Assembly: GCF_947488515.1 (NCBI RefSeq)
Contig: NZ_CANKZF010000002.1
Coordinates: 1,338,294 to 1,402,293, forward strand
Source: an uncultured Nocardioides sp.
Lineage (GTDB): Bacteria > Actinomycetota > Actinomycetes > Propionibacteriales > Nocardioidaceae
Direction: 5' to 3'
DNA length: 64,000 bases
Shown: positions 28,797 through 38,614 of the stretch, piece after piece
Position numbering within the stretch: the stretch's first letter is position 1
Layout of the letters: every line of letters begins with the position of its first letter
Translations under genes and position numbers: made by a program
Notes under the pieces: model-generated
Told to the model about the DNA's origin: nothing
The model's database searches: none
Seen by the model: the letters and a program-made list of their open reading frames with translations, nothing else

Positions 28797-28822
28797 AATG
28801 TAAGTGAGTACTCACTTACATT
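28797..28822. promoter_or_regulatory. 26-bp perfect palindrome, TetR operator
   Basis: AATGTAAGTGAGT (28797-28809) is followed at once by its exact reverse complement ACTCACTTACATT (28810-28822). The AGTGAGTACTCACT core is typical of operators bound by TetR-family repressors of exporters in actinobacteria. It lies 11 bp upstream of the ABC ATPase start and 74 bp from rocD. Confidence 0.85.
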
Positions 28823-28895
28823 CTCACGAACCGCGCGCTGACACAAGTCGTTCGCCGAGTCGGCGTCTGTCGGGCCGCGGTGGCACCATGTGCTC

Positions 28896-30125
28896 ATGAC
28901 CGCGACCGACATCTCCACCAGCACCGCCACGGCCGCCCACATCGAGGCGACCGAGCGCTACGCCGCGCACAACTACCACCCGCTTCCCGTCGTGCTCGCC
29001 GAGGGCGACGGTGCCTGGGTGATCGACGTCGACGGCAAGCGCTACCTCGACTGCCTCGCCGGCTACTCGGCGCTCAACTTCGGCCACTCCAACGAGCGTC
29101 TCGTCGCGGTCGCGCGCGAGCAGCTGGGCAGGCTCACCCTGACCAGCCGCGCGTTCTTCAACGACAAGCTCAGCGGCTTCGCCGAGGCCCTGTGCCGCCT
29201 GACCGGCAAGGACATGATCCTGCCGATGAACTCCGGCGCCGAGGCCGTCGAGACCGCCATCAAGGTCAGCCGCAAGTGGGGCTACGAGGTCAAGGGCGTC
29301 CCGGCCGGCCAAGCCACCATCATCACGATGGAGGGCAACTTCCACGGCCGCACCACGACCATCGTGAGCTTCTCCGACGACGAGGTCGCCACCTCGGGCT
29401 ACGCGCCGTTCACCACCGGCTTCCGCGGCGTGAAGTACGGCGACATCGAGGCCATCGCGTCGGCCATCGACGAGACCACCGTGGCCGTCCTGTTCGAGCC
29501 GATCCAGGGCGAGGGCGGCGTGGTCATGCCTCCCGAGGGCTTCCTGCGCGACCTCCGCGAGCTCTGCACCGAGCGCAACGTGCTGATGGTCGCCGACGAG
29601 ATCCAGTCCGGGCTCGCGCGCTCCGGCAGGACCTTCGCCTGCGACCACGAGGACGTCGTCCCCGACATCTACATCATGGGCAAGGCGCTCGGCGGCGGCA
29701 TCTACCCGGTCTCCGCGATCGCGGCAGACCACGAGGTCATGGACGTCATCACGCCCGGCTCGCACGGCTCGACCTTCGGCGGCAACCCGCTCGCCGCCGC
29801 GATCGGCACCGAGGTCGTCACGATGCTGGAGGAGGGCACCTTCCAGGCCCGCTCGGCCGAGATCGGTGCCCAGCTGGAGGCCGGCTTCGGCCAGCTCATC
29901 GGCAAGGGCCTCTCCGACGTTCGCGTCCGCGGCGCGTGGGCCGGCATCGACATCGACCCGACCCTCATGTCGGGCCGCCAGATGTCGGAGGCCCTGATGG
30001 CGCGCGGCATCCTCGCCAAGGACACCCACGGCTCCACCGTCCGCTTCGCCCCGCCGTTGGTCGCCAGCGACGAGGACATCGCCGGCCTGGTCGCCGCCGT
30101 GACGGAGATCCTCACCGGCGCCTGA
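28896..30125 (+). CDS. rocD: Ornithine aminotransferase (ornithine-oxo-acid transaminase)
   Basis: The enzyme transfers the delta-amino group of ornithine to 2-oxoglutarate, giving glutamate semialdehyde. From ATG 28896 the product has 409 residues. It is a class III PLP aminotransferase: MNSGAEAVETAIKVSRKWGY, GNFHGRTTTIVSFSDDE, ADEIQSGLARSGRTFACDHE, and the Schiff-base Lys in IYIMGKALGGGIYPVSAIAA (about K263). The N-terminal AHNYHPLPVVLAEGDGAWVI and GYSALNFGHSNERLVA fit RocD better than other class III members. A GTG at 28890 would add two residues. It has no clear Shine-Dalgarno sequence. Confidence 0.9.
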   Translation: MTATDISTSTATAAHIEATERYAAHNYHPLPVVLAEGDGAWVIDVDGKRYLDCLAGYSALNFGHSNERLVAVAREQLGRLTLTSRAFFNDKLSGFAEALCRLTGKDMILPMNSGAEAVETAIKVSRKWGYEVKGVPAGQATIITMEGNFHGRTTTIVSFSDDEVATSGYAPFTTGFRGVKYGDIEAIASAIDETTVAVLFEPIQGEGGVVMPPEGFLRDLRELCTERNVLMVADEIQSGLARSGRTFACDHEDVVPDIYIMGKALGGGIYPVSAIAADHEVMDVITPGSHGSTFGGNPLAAAIGTEVVTMLEEGTFQARSAEIGAQLEAGFGQLIGKGLSDVRVRGAWAGIDIDPTLMSGRQMSEALMARGILAKDTHGSTVRFAPPLVASDEDIAGLVAAVTEILTGA

Positions 30126-30165
30126 GCCGCGAAACCCGCTGGACGGCGCTCCTAGCCTGTCAGGC

Positions 30166-31551
30166 ATGGGAGCGCGCTTCGACCACCTCGTCGTCGCCGT
30201 CGAGGACCTCGGCGAGGCGGCGGAGCGGTGGCGTGTCGCCGGCATTCCCACCGAGCGTGGGGGAGCGCACCCGGTCGGCACCGAGAACGTGCTCGTGCGC
30301 GGCCCTGCACCCGCGTACGTCGAGCTGATCGCGGCCGGGTCGGAGGAGTCCAACCCGTGGCTCGACCGCATCCGCTCGGCACGCGGACCGATCTCGTGGG
30401 CCGTCGCGGTCGACGACCTCGACGAGGCGTGTACGGCGTTGGAGGCGGCCGGGTTCGAGCCCGCCCAGCCTGTCCCCGGGTCGCGCCGCACCCCCGACGG
30501 CGAGCTGCTCGAGTGGCGGGTCTGCGACGTCGGTCCGGGGCCGTACGACGGCTCGCTGCCGTTCCTGATCGAGTGGACGACGCCGATGGCGCCCGGCCCC
30601 GCTGACGGCCCGGTCCTCGAGTGGATCTCGCTCGTGCCGCCCGACCCCGACCGGGTCGCCGACCTGCTGCTGGCGCTCGGGTTCACCGGCGACCGCCACT
30701 TCCCGCGGCGGGCCTTTCGCGCGCGTGACGGGGTGTCGATCACGCTGCTGCCGCTCGGGGAGCCCGAGCACGCCGACGAGGCGACGTGGACGTTCTTCGA
30801 GACCGATGACGAGCTGCAACCGGCCTCGATCGTCCTGTCGACGCCCCACGACACGTCGGCCATGCTCGTCCTCGACCAGGTGGAGGTCACGACCCGCCCG
30901 GACCGGCGCCGGTTCGCCGCGACGGTTCTGATCCCTGCGGTGGACGCAGCGTTCTCGCGGCTGCGGGGCGACCTCGGCGACTGGCCGGATCCGCGCCCGG
31001 ACGGGCGTCCGGCCGCGACGGAGGAGTACTCCCGCGTGACCGATCCCGAGCGCTACCGGCTGCTCGGCGCACGCGCCGACGCCTGGATCGAGGTGCTGAC
31101 CACGCGGGGGACGGCGTCGGCGGAGGTGGTGGACCCCGACGGGGTCGACTGGGTGGGGAACATCCACGGCCGGTTCAACCGCGTGACCGTGCTGCGCGGG
31201 CGGGCCGGGACACAACCCGTCAGCGTGGGCTGGGCGCCGTCCCAGAGCGCCGAGGAGGCGTTCCTCCAGGTCGGCGTGGGGCAGCCGGCCGAGGTGCTGG
31301 AGAGCCAGCCCGACTGCGGCTGCGACGCCTGCGACACCGGATCGGCCGACCTGCTCGAGACCGTCGACAGCGCATTCATCCTGGCCCTCGACGGCGGCGT
31401 CTACGTCGTGCGCGAGGGCGAGCGCGTCGTGCGGCGGACGCTCGACGGCTGCTCGAGCAGCGGCGTGTCCGACGCCGAGCGCTGGCTGGACGAGGCCGCA
31501 GCGGGACGGCGTACGGAGGGCGTCGTCGCGGGCGAGCCGTGGCTCAGCTGA
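30166..31551 (+). CDS. VOC/glyoxalase-like domain fused to DUF6226-like domain
   Basis: The 461-residue product starts as a glyoxalase_3/VOC protein (MGARFDHLVVAVEDLGEAAE, GTENVLVRGPAPAYVELIAA, ISWAVAVDDLDEACTALEAA), spanning about residues 1-220. From about residue 255 a second domain begins (AAFSRLRGDLGDWPDPRPDG, EYSRVTDPERYRLLGARADA) and includes a Cys cluster QPDCGCDACDTGSADLLETV. I read this as DUF6226, from memory. The two parts have no obvious common reaction. TAGCCT lies seven bases before the ATG. The 3' end overlaps the convergent ankyrin gene by eight bases. Confidence 0.75.
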   Translation: MGARFDHLVVAVEDLGEAAERWRVAGIPTERGGAHPVGTENVLVRGPAPAYVELIAAGSEESNPWLDRIRSARGPISWAVAVDDLDEACTALEAAGFEPAQPVPGSRRTPDGELLEWRVCDVGPGPYDGSLPFLIEWTTPMAPGPADGPVLEWISLVPPDPDRVADLLLALGFTGDRHFPRRAFRARDGVSITLLPLGEPEHADEATWTFFETDDELQPASIVLSTPHDTSAMLVLDQVEVTTRPDRRRFAATVLIPAVDAAFSRLRGDLGDWPDPRPDGRPAATEEYSRVTDPERYRLLGARADAWIEVLTTRGTASAEVVDPDGVDWVGNIHGRFNRVTVLRGRAGTQPVSVGWAPSQSAEEAFLQVGVGQPAEVLESQPDCGCDACDTGSADLLETVDSAFILALDGGVYVVREGERVVRRTLDGCSSSGVSDAERWLDEAAAGRRTEGVVAGEPWLS

Positions 31552-31825
31552 GCCGGGCGACGACCCGGTCGAGGCTGGCCGCGCGCGCTGCCTGCAGGGG
31601 AGTGGCGCCCTCGAGCGGGGAGTGGAGCGTCGGGGACGCACCGCGGTCGAGCAGGAGGAGTGCCACGTCCTCACGACCCTCCTCGATGGCGGCGACCAGC
31701 GCGGTGGACTGCAGCTCCGGGTGCACGAAGTCGACCTCGACCCCCGCATCGAGGTGGTGCCGGACCAGCTCGACGTCCCCCGCGCAGGCCGCGGCGAAGA
31801 ACGCCTTGTAGTCCCCGTGGGACAT
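31544..31825 (-). CDS. Short ankyrin-repeat protein, 93 aa
   Basis: The product has the pattern of about two and a half ankyrin repeats: FAAACAGDVELVRHHLDAGV, TALVAAIEEGREDVALLLLD and RGASPTL...GATPLQAARA. Such proteins mediate protein contacts. GAGGGG overlaps the stop of the upstream SDR gene, ten bases away, so the two are co-translated. The partner is unknown. Confidence 0.8.
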   Translation of the reverse strand: MSHGDYKAFFAAACAGDVELVRHHLDAGVEVDFVHPELQSTALVAAIEEGREDVALLLLDRGASPTLHSPLEGATPLQAARAASLDRVVARLS

Positions 31826-31835
31826 CAGGCCCCCC

Positions 31836-32597
31836 TCAAGCGATGGTGAGTCCGCCGTCGACCGGGATCATCTGCCCGGTGACGTAGCCGGCGGCGTCGG
31901 AGGCCAGCCACACGGCGGTCGCCGCCAGCTCGCGGGGGTCGCCCTTGCGGCCGGCCGGCACCCGCGTCATCACCTGGTCGAGGTAGCCGTCCGGGTAGGT
32001 GGCGGTCATCTCCGAGGAGAAGAAGCCCGGTGCGAGCGCGTTCACGCGGATCCCCTTGCGGCCCGTCCACTGCTGGGCGAGGTCGCGGGTGAGGCCGCCC
32101 AGGCCCGCCTTGGAGGCGGAGTACGCCGCCTGCGGCAGGCCGCCGGTGGTGAGGCCGAGGATCGAGGAGATGTTGATGATGCTCGATCCGGGCTGCATCA
32201 CCCGGCCGCACGCCTGGGCCATCCAGTAGCAGCCGTTGAGGTTGACGTCGATGACCGAGCGGAACTCCTCGGGCGTCTCGCGGGTGGCGGGGACGGCGGT
32301 GCCGATCCCGGCGTTGTTGACCAGCACGTCGACCCGGCCGAGCTTGGCGACCGCCTCGTCCACGAGCCGCTGGCACTGCTCGGGGTCGGCCACGTCGGTC
32401 GCGACGGTGTGCACGCGGCGGCCGGTGGAGCGCACGGAGTCGGCGACCCGCTCGAGCTTGTCCACGCGACGCGCACCCAGCACCACGTCGGCGCCGGCCT
32501 CGGCGAAGCAGTGGGCGAACGCGACGCCCAGCCCGCTCGAGGCGCCGGTGACGATGACGACCTTGCCGTCGAGGCGGAAGAGATCCATGACGCTCAT
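31836..32597 (-). CDS. SDR-family oxidoreductase
   Basis: The 253-residue product is a classical short-chain dehydrogenase. It shows the NAD(P) site VVIVTGASSGLGVAFAHCFA, VDVLVNNAGIGTAVPATRE, SIINISSILGLTT (catalytic Ser), and AAYSASKAGLGGLTRDLAQQ (Tyr-x3-Lys), then the C-terminal YVTGQMIPVDGGLTIA. The Arg in LGARRVDKLERV suggests NADP preference. The substrate is unknown. Its -10, TAGGGT, lies eight bases before the ATG and begins with the stop codon of the upstream MFS gene. Confidence 0.92.
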   Translation of the reverse strand: MSVMDLFRLDGKVVIVTGASSGLGVAFAHCFAEAGADVVLGARRVDKLERVADSVRSTGRRVHTVATDVADPEQCQRLVDEAVAKLGRVDVLVNNAGIGTAVPATRETPEEFRSVIDVNLNGCYWMAQACGRVMQPGSSIINISSILGLTTGGLPQAAYSASKAGLGGLTRDLAQQWTGRKGIRVNALAPGFFSSEMTATYPDGYLDQVMTRVPAGRKGDPRELAATAVWLASDAAGYVTGQMIPVDGGLTIA

Positions 32598-32608
32598 GCT
32601 CGCTGACC

Positions 32609-33859
32609 CTAGGACGTGCCGGTCGTCACCTCGGCGACGGGGGTCACCGGTGCCCGCGGCAGGTCGCGCACGGACCTGGAGCAGAGCACCAGGGCGACGA
32701 TGGCGGCGTACGCGACGGACGAGGCGATGAGCACCTGCTCGAACCCGAAGGCCGCGGCGAGCGGACCGAAGGCGAGCTGTCCGATCGGAATGGCGACGAA
32801 TGATCCGAGGGCATCGTAGGAGTAGGCGCGCGAGAGCATCGAGTCGTCGATGTTCTCCTGCATCGCGAGGTTCCAGCCCATGCCGAAGATCTCGGTGCCG
32901 GCGCCGGCGAGAAACGCCGCGGCGACGAGGAGCACGAGGTGCGGCGCCACGCCGAGCAGGAGTATCGGCGGGGCGAGGAGGCCCACCCCGAGCATGCCGA
33001 GCAGCAGCGGCCGCTCGAGACGGACCCGCAGCAGGACGACGGTGGTGAGCAGCAGGCCGGCCGCCTCGGCAGAGAGGACATAGCCCCAGCCCTGGCGGCC
33101 GATGGTGTCGTCGGCCACTGCCGGGCCGAGGGTGAGCCAAGCTCCCGCATGGATGAGGTTGAGGAAGCCGAACCCTACGACGACGACCCAGAGCCACGGC
33201 GTGGACCAGAAGAACGTCCATCCTTCACGGAGCTCACCGATCGTGTCCGGCGCCGTGCCGTTGGACTCGTTGGGCGGGAGCGCGACCGGCACCAGGAGCA
33301 GCGCTGCGAGGAGCCACGTCAGGGCATCGACCGCGAGCGCCCATCCCGAGCCGACGGTGACGACGAGCAGGGCGCCGGCGGTCGGGCCGAGCACCATCAT
33401 CGCGTTGCGCGTGAGGGACACCAGGGCGTTGGCCGGCTGCAGGTCGGACCGGGGGACCAGCTGCGGGAGCGCGCTCGCCATGGCCGGGAAGCCGATGCCC
33501 GACACGGCACCGTGCACGATGCTCAGGCTCACGAGCATCCAGATCTCCGCGTGCCCGGCGAGGACCAGCACGGCGATCGCACCCTGGCTGACCGCCGAGG
33601 CGAGGTTGGAGAACTGCAGCACGAGGGTGCGCGGGAACCGGTCCGCGATCACCCCGCCGTAGAGCAGCAGCGCGACCATCGGGATGGTGTGCGCTGCGAG
33701 CACCTGGCCGAGGGCGGTAGGGGAGTCGGTGATGTCGAGCACCGCGAAGGCCAGCGCGATGCTGGCCATCATGTTGCCCAGCGTGTTGACGAAGCGGGAG
33801 GCGAAGTACCACGCGAAGTTGCGGTTGCGCAGCGGGGCGACCGCGTCGGCCCAGGTCAT
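32609..33859 (-). CDS. MFS transporter (multidrug/siderophore-exporter type)
   Basis: The 416-residue product has about 12 membrane segments and the MFS_3-type pattern: LRNRNFAWYFASRFVNTLGN, VALLLYGGVIADRFPRTLVL (motif A), and NALVSLTRNAMMVLGPTAGA (motif C region). It resembles enterobactin or drug exporters; the substrate is unknown. The ATG overlaps the stop of the ArsR gene (ATGA), so repressor and exporter are coupled. Its TAG stop doubles as the start of the SDR -10. Confidence 0.9.
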   Translation of the reverse strand: MTWADAVAPLRNRNFAWYFASRFVNTLGNMMASIALAFAVLDITDSPTALGQVLAAHTIPMVALLLYGGVIADRFPRTLVLQFSNLASAVSQGAIAVLVLAGHAEIWMLVSLSIVHGAVSGIGFPAMASALPQLVPRSDLQPANALVSLTRNAMMVLGPTAGALLVVTVGSGWALAVDALTWLLAALLLVPVALPPNESNGTAPDTIGELREGWTFFWSTPWLWVVVVGFGFLNLIHAGAWLTLGPAVADDTIGRQGWGYVLSAEAAGLLLTTVVLLRVRLERPLLLGMLGVGLLAPPILLLGVAPHLVLLVAAAFLAGAGTEIFGMGWNLAMQENIDDSMLSRAYSYDALGSFVAIPIGQLAFGPLAAAFGFEQVLIASSVAYAAIVALVLCSRSVRDLPRAPVTPVAEVTTGTS

Positions 33860-34437
33860 CGGCCCGACTCCTGGCCCGCGTCGCGGCTGGGCACCCAGCG
33901 GGCGGCGTCGCCCCCGAGCCCGCCGCTCATCGTGAAGGCGTTGGTGGTGGCGCTGACGTGCACGGTCTCCGCGGTGCCCGCAGGCCGGGCCTCGGCGTGG
34001 AGCAGGTGGGATGCCTCGTGCATCAGGTCGAGGGCACGACGCCACACCTCGACCGGCACCCATGCCTCGAGGTCGCTCGACGATCCCGAACCGGGGCCCG
34101 CGTCGAGCAGGCGTCGCTCCACCTCGAGCGCGGTGGCCCGGGCGTAGGCGATCCGGTCGTCGACGGGGCTGGAGCGGTCGGCGACCTCGCGCGTGGCGTC
34201 GTACCGGTAGCGCTTGGCCACGCCGCCGCGGATCTTCTCCTCGCTCTCCACCACGAGCTCGCCGGCGTCGTGGAGCAGGCGCAGGTGGTAGGACGCGTTG
34301 GCGTGGGTGATCTCCAGGGCGCGGGCCACCTCGGCCGCGCTCATCGCCTCGGCGGTCAGCAGCGACAGGATGCGCAGCCGCACCGGGTGCGCCGTCGCCC
34401 GCAGCCGCGCCACCGCGTCGTGGTCCGTCTCGTCCAT
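33856..34437 (-). CDS. ArsR-family regulator of the MFS gene
   Basis: The 193-residue product has an ArsR-type winged helix: VARLRATAHPVRLRILSLLT, AAEVARALEITHANASYHLR, LLHDAGELVVESEEKIRGGV. No metal-binding CxC motif is present, so a non-metal ligand is likely. The C-terminal 100 residues resemble those of ArsR proteins paired with MFS exporters. ATG 34437 has GGAGG five bases upstream. Dyads CCAAGA-GT-TCTTGG and a second weaker copy lie just upstream and suit autoregulation. Confidence 0.88.
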   Translation of the reverse strand: MDETDHDAVARLRATAHPVRLRILSLLTAEAMSAAEVARALEITHANASYHLRLLHDAGELVVESEEKIRGGVAKRYRYDATREVADRSSPVDDRIAYARATALEVERRLLDAGPGSGSSSDLEAWVPVEVWRRALDLMHEASHLLHAEARPAGTAETVHVSATTNAFTMSGGLGGDAARWVPSRDAGQESGR

Positions 34438-34445
34438 GCCACCCT

Positions 34446-34505
34446 CCAAGAGTTCTTGGGGAGTACCGTGCCCGACGCCGGTCTCGACTGTCAAACACTT
34501 CTTGG
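34446..34505 (-). promoter_or_regulatory. ArsR operator pair around a -35 element
   Basis: CCAAGA-GT-TCTTGG (34446-34459) is a perfect dyad nine bases upstream of the ArsR start. A degenerate copy CAAACA-CT-TCTTGG lies at 34492-34505. On the minus strand a consensus TTGACA occurs inside or next to the second copy (34494-34489). No good -10 was found at 17 bases. Confidence 0.55.
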
Positions 34506-34560
34506 ACGGTGAGTGCGCGAGACCACCCGCGATCGACCCTGACCTCACCCTGACTCGACC

Positions 34561-34612
34561 CCGGAACGGGATGATTCCGGCTCGCCGGCGTGCTTGGCTT
34601 GTCATCGACAAG
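34561..34612 (+). promoter_or_regulatory. Two dyads upstream of the DUF4870 gene
   Basis: CCGGAA-N8-TTCCGG (34561-34580) and CTTGTC-ATC-GACAAG (34598-34612) are both perfect. The CCGGAA/TTCCGG arms also occur upstream of etfB with a different spacer. They may be operators or leader hairpins of the gene at 34647. Confidence 0.35.
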
Positions 34613-34646
34613 GAACGGGCACCCGGCCCGCCGAGGAGTGAATGAG

Positions 34647-35132
34647 ATGTCCGACCAGTACCCCAGCCCGTATGACCAGTCCGGTCCGGGCGGCCAGCAG
34701 CAGGGCGGCTACGGCCAGCAGCCGCAGCCCACCTACCGCGCCACGCCCGCCACCATGTCGGCCCAGGAGGAGCGCACCTGGGGCGCGATCAGCCACGCCG
34801 GCGCCGTGGTCGCGATGATCTGCTCGGCCGGCTTCCTCGGGTTCCTGGCCTCCATCGCGGTCTACGTCGTCCACAAGGACCGCGGCCCGTTCGTCCGCTC
34901 GCACGCCGCGAACTCGATCAACGTCCAGATCTCGATGTTCATCTGGCTCGTCGTCGCCACGGTCCTCTACGTGGTCCTGGGCATCGTCACGCTGGGCATC
35001 GGCTTCGTCGTCTTCCTGCCGGTCTTCCTCGTGCCGCTGGTCGTCGCCGGCGTCCTGCACGTGATCGGCGCGGTGAAGGCCTACAACGGCGAGTGGTGGA
35101 ACCCGCCGATGACGCCTCAGTTCGTCAGGTGA
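34647..35132 (+). CDS. DUF4870 membrane protein
   Basis: The 161-residue product has a Gln/Gly/Pro/Tyr-rich N-terminal tail (MSDQYPSPYDQSGPGGQQQG) and a DUF4870 domain: TWGAISHAGAVVAMICSAGF, VVHKDRGPFVRSHAANSINV, then three membrane segments ending HVIGAVKAYNGEWWNPPM. The family is of unknown function and is common in actinobacteria. ATG 34647 has GAGGAG at usable distance. It is convergent with the nucleotidyltransferase gene; three bases separate the stops. Confidence 0.88.
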   Translation: MSDQYPSPYDQSGPGGQQQGGYGQQPQPTYRATPATMSAQEERTWGAISHAGAVVAMICSAGFLGFLASIAVYVVHKDRGPFVRSHAANSINVQISMFIWLVVATVLYVVLGIVTLGIGFVVFLPVFLVPLVVAGVLHVIGAVKAYNGEWWNPPMTPQFVR

Positions 35133-35143
35133 CGCTCACCTGA
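35125..35143. terminator. Dyad spanning two convergent stop codons
   Basis: TCAGGTGA (35125-35132) and TCACCTGA (35136-35143) are perfect 8-bp arms around CGC. Each arm contains the stop codon of one gene. It may act as a bidirectional terminator, though the stem is short and has no U-tract. Confidence 0.45.
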
Positions 35144-35900
35144 GCTCGCGCAGGACCTCGTCCTGCCACGCGAACGCTGCCCGGGTCCGGACCGCCAGGT
35201 CCGGCCCGGGCAGCACTGCTTCCACCCGCTCCGCCATCCCGGCAGGCAGGTCGGTGCGCAGGTAGCGCAGTCCGAAGTCGTGGCGCGCCGGGCAGTGCTG
35301 GATGCGCAGCAGCCGCACCAGCGGCTCCACCGCGAAGCGCAGGTGCAGGGCCGTCGCCTCGGCGAGGTCGTCGCGCGCGATCGCCCGCTCGACCAGCCAC
35401 GCCGCGGTCTGGCGCCGCGCGGAGGTCTGCGCCACCGCCTGCCGGCGCTGCGCCTCCATCTCGGCCTCGTCGTCGTCCTCGAGCACGAGCAGGTGGTCCG
35501 GGTCGTGCAGCACCAGCGGTACGCCGTGGCGGCGGGTGTCCATGGTGAGGCGGTCGGGCGTGGTCTGCACGACGAGGTCGAGCAGCCGCGTCGGGCGGCC
35601 GAGGTCGGCTGCGTCGGGCTGGAGGTGCGCGAAGCACTGCCTCCCGGTGGGCCAGGTCGCCTCGGGCAGCTCCCACACGTGGTCCACCGGGAGCTCCTGC
35701 CGCACCAGCGCCAGCACGGCGTCGTACGTCGTCACGGCGTCGCCGCTGCACCAGGCCTCGACGTCGAGGTCGGAGTGCTCGTCCCAGCCGCCGGTCACGG
35801 CCGACCCGTTGACCACGACCACCTGGAGCGCCGGCACGCGGTCGGGGAGCGAGGCGAGGAGGCGGAGGCAGTCGTCGTACCTGCTCAGGTCAGCGGCCAT
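35136..35900 (-). CDS. Nucleotidyltransferase-domain protein
   Basis: The 254-residue product carries the nucleotidyltransferase signature VVVVNGSAVTGGWDEHSDLD, that is GS followed by DxD, near residues 30-48. The rest is helical and resembles aminoglycoside-type nucleotidyltransferases or minimal NTase proteins; the substrate is unknown. ATG 35900 was chosen because the homologous part starts at once. CATACT lies seven bases before it on the minus strand, overlapping the -10 of the divergent leuS leader. The longer frame to 38348 is antisense to leuS. Confidence 0.8.
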   Translation of the reverse strand: MAADLSRYDDCLRLLASLPDRVPALQVVVVNGSAVTGGWDEHSDLDVEAWCSGDAVTTYDAVLALVRQELPVDHVWELPEATWPTGRQCFAHLQPDAADLGRPTRLLDLVVQTTPDRLTMDTRRHGVPLVLHDPDHLLVLEDDDEAEMEAQRRQAVAQTSARRQTAAWLVERAIARDDLAEATALHLRFAVEPLVRLLRIQHCPARHDFGLRYLRTDLPAGMAERVEAVLPGPDLAVRTRAAFAWQDEVLRELR

Positions 35901-35907
35901 GGGAGCG

Positions 35908-35915
35908 AGTATGAT
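35908..35915. promoter_or_regulatory. Overlapping divergent -10 elements (leuS leader / nucleotidyltransferase)
   Basis: TATGAT (35910-35915, plus strand) lies six bases before the leader-peptide ATG. CATACT (35913-35908, minus strand) lies seven bases before the nucleotidyltransferase ATG. The two overlap by four bases, so polymerase can serve only one direction at a time. Confidence 0.6.
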
Positions 35916-35921
35916 GTCTCC

Positions 35922-35957
35922 ATGCAGAAGCAGCTCCTTCTTCGACAGCCGCGCTGA
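35922..35957 (+). CDS. leuS leader peptide with three consecutive Leu codons
   Basis: This 11-codon frame encodes MQKQLLLRQPR and then stops. The three leucines use CTC-CTT-CTT; CTT is rare in the neighbouring genes, which use CTG and CTC almost only. The frame begins six bases after a near-consensus -10 (TATGAT), so it is probably translated from a leaderless message. A U-rich intrinsic terminator follows 35 bases after its stop and leuS begins 43 bases beyond that. Ribosome stalling at Leu codons when charged tRNA-Leu is scarce would then affect termination ahead of leuS. The competing antiterminator fold was not resolved by eye. Confidence 0.7.
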   Translation: MQKQLLLRQPR

Positions 35958-35992
35958 TCGCGTCCCACACCCAGCGGACCGACCACGCGGCC

Positions 35993-36016
35993 ACCCCTCC
36001 ATGCGAGGGGTTTTTT
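35993..36016 (+). terminator. Intrinsic terminator (attenuator) upstream of leuS
   Basis: ACCCCTC-CATGC-GAGGGGT forms a 7-bp stem, and six consecutive T (36011-36016) complete a classical rho-independent terminator. U-tracts are otherwise absent from the terminators seen in this window. Its place between the Leu-rich leader and leuS suggests attenuation. Confidence 0.8.
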
Positions 36017-36059
36017 CATGCCCGACCCCAGCACCACCCGCACCTGCAGAGGACACGCC

Positions 36060-38576
<2,517 letters not shown>

Positions 38577-38614
38577 CGTCCTGCCCCGGCACGACTGACC
38601 AGTAGGGTCGCGCT

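Noticed and set aside
35957..36059. T-box riboswitch for leuS
   Set aside because: No AGGGTGGNACCGCG-type T-box sequence or specifier stem is visible; a coding leader fits better.
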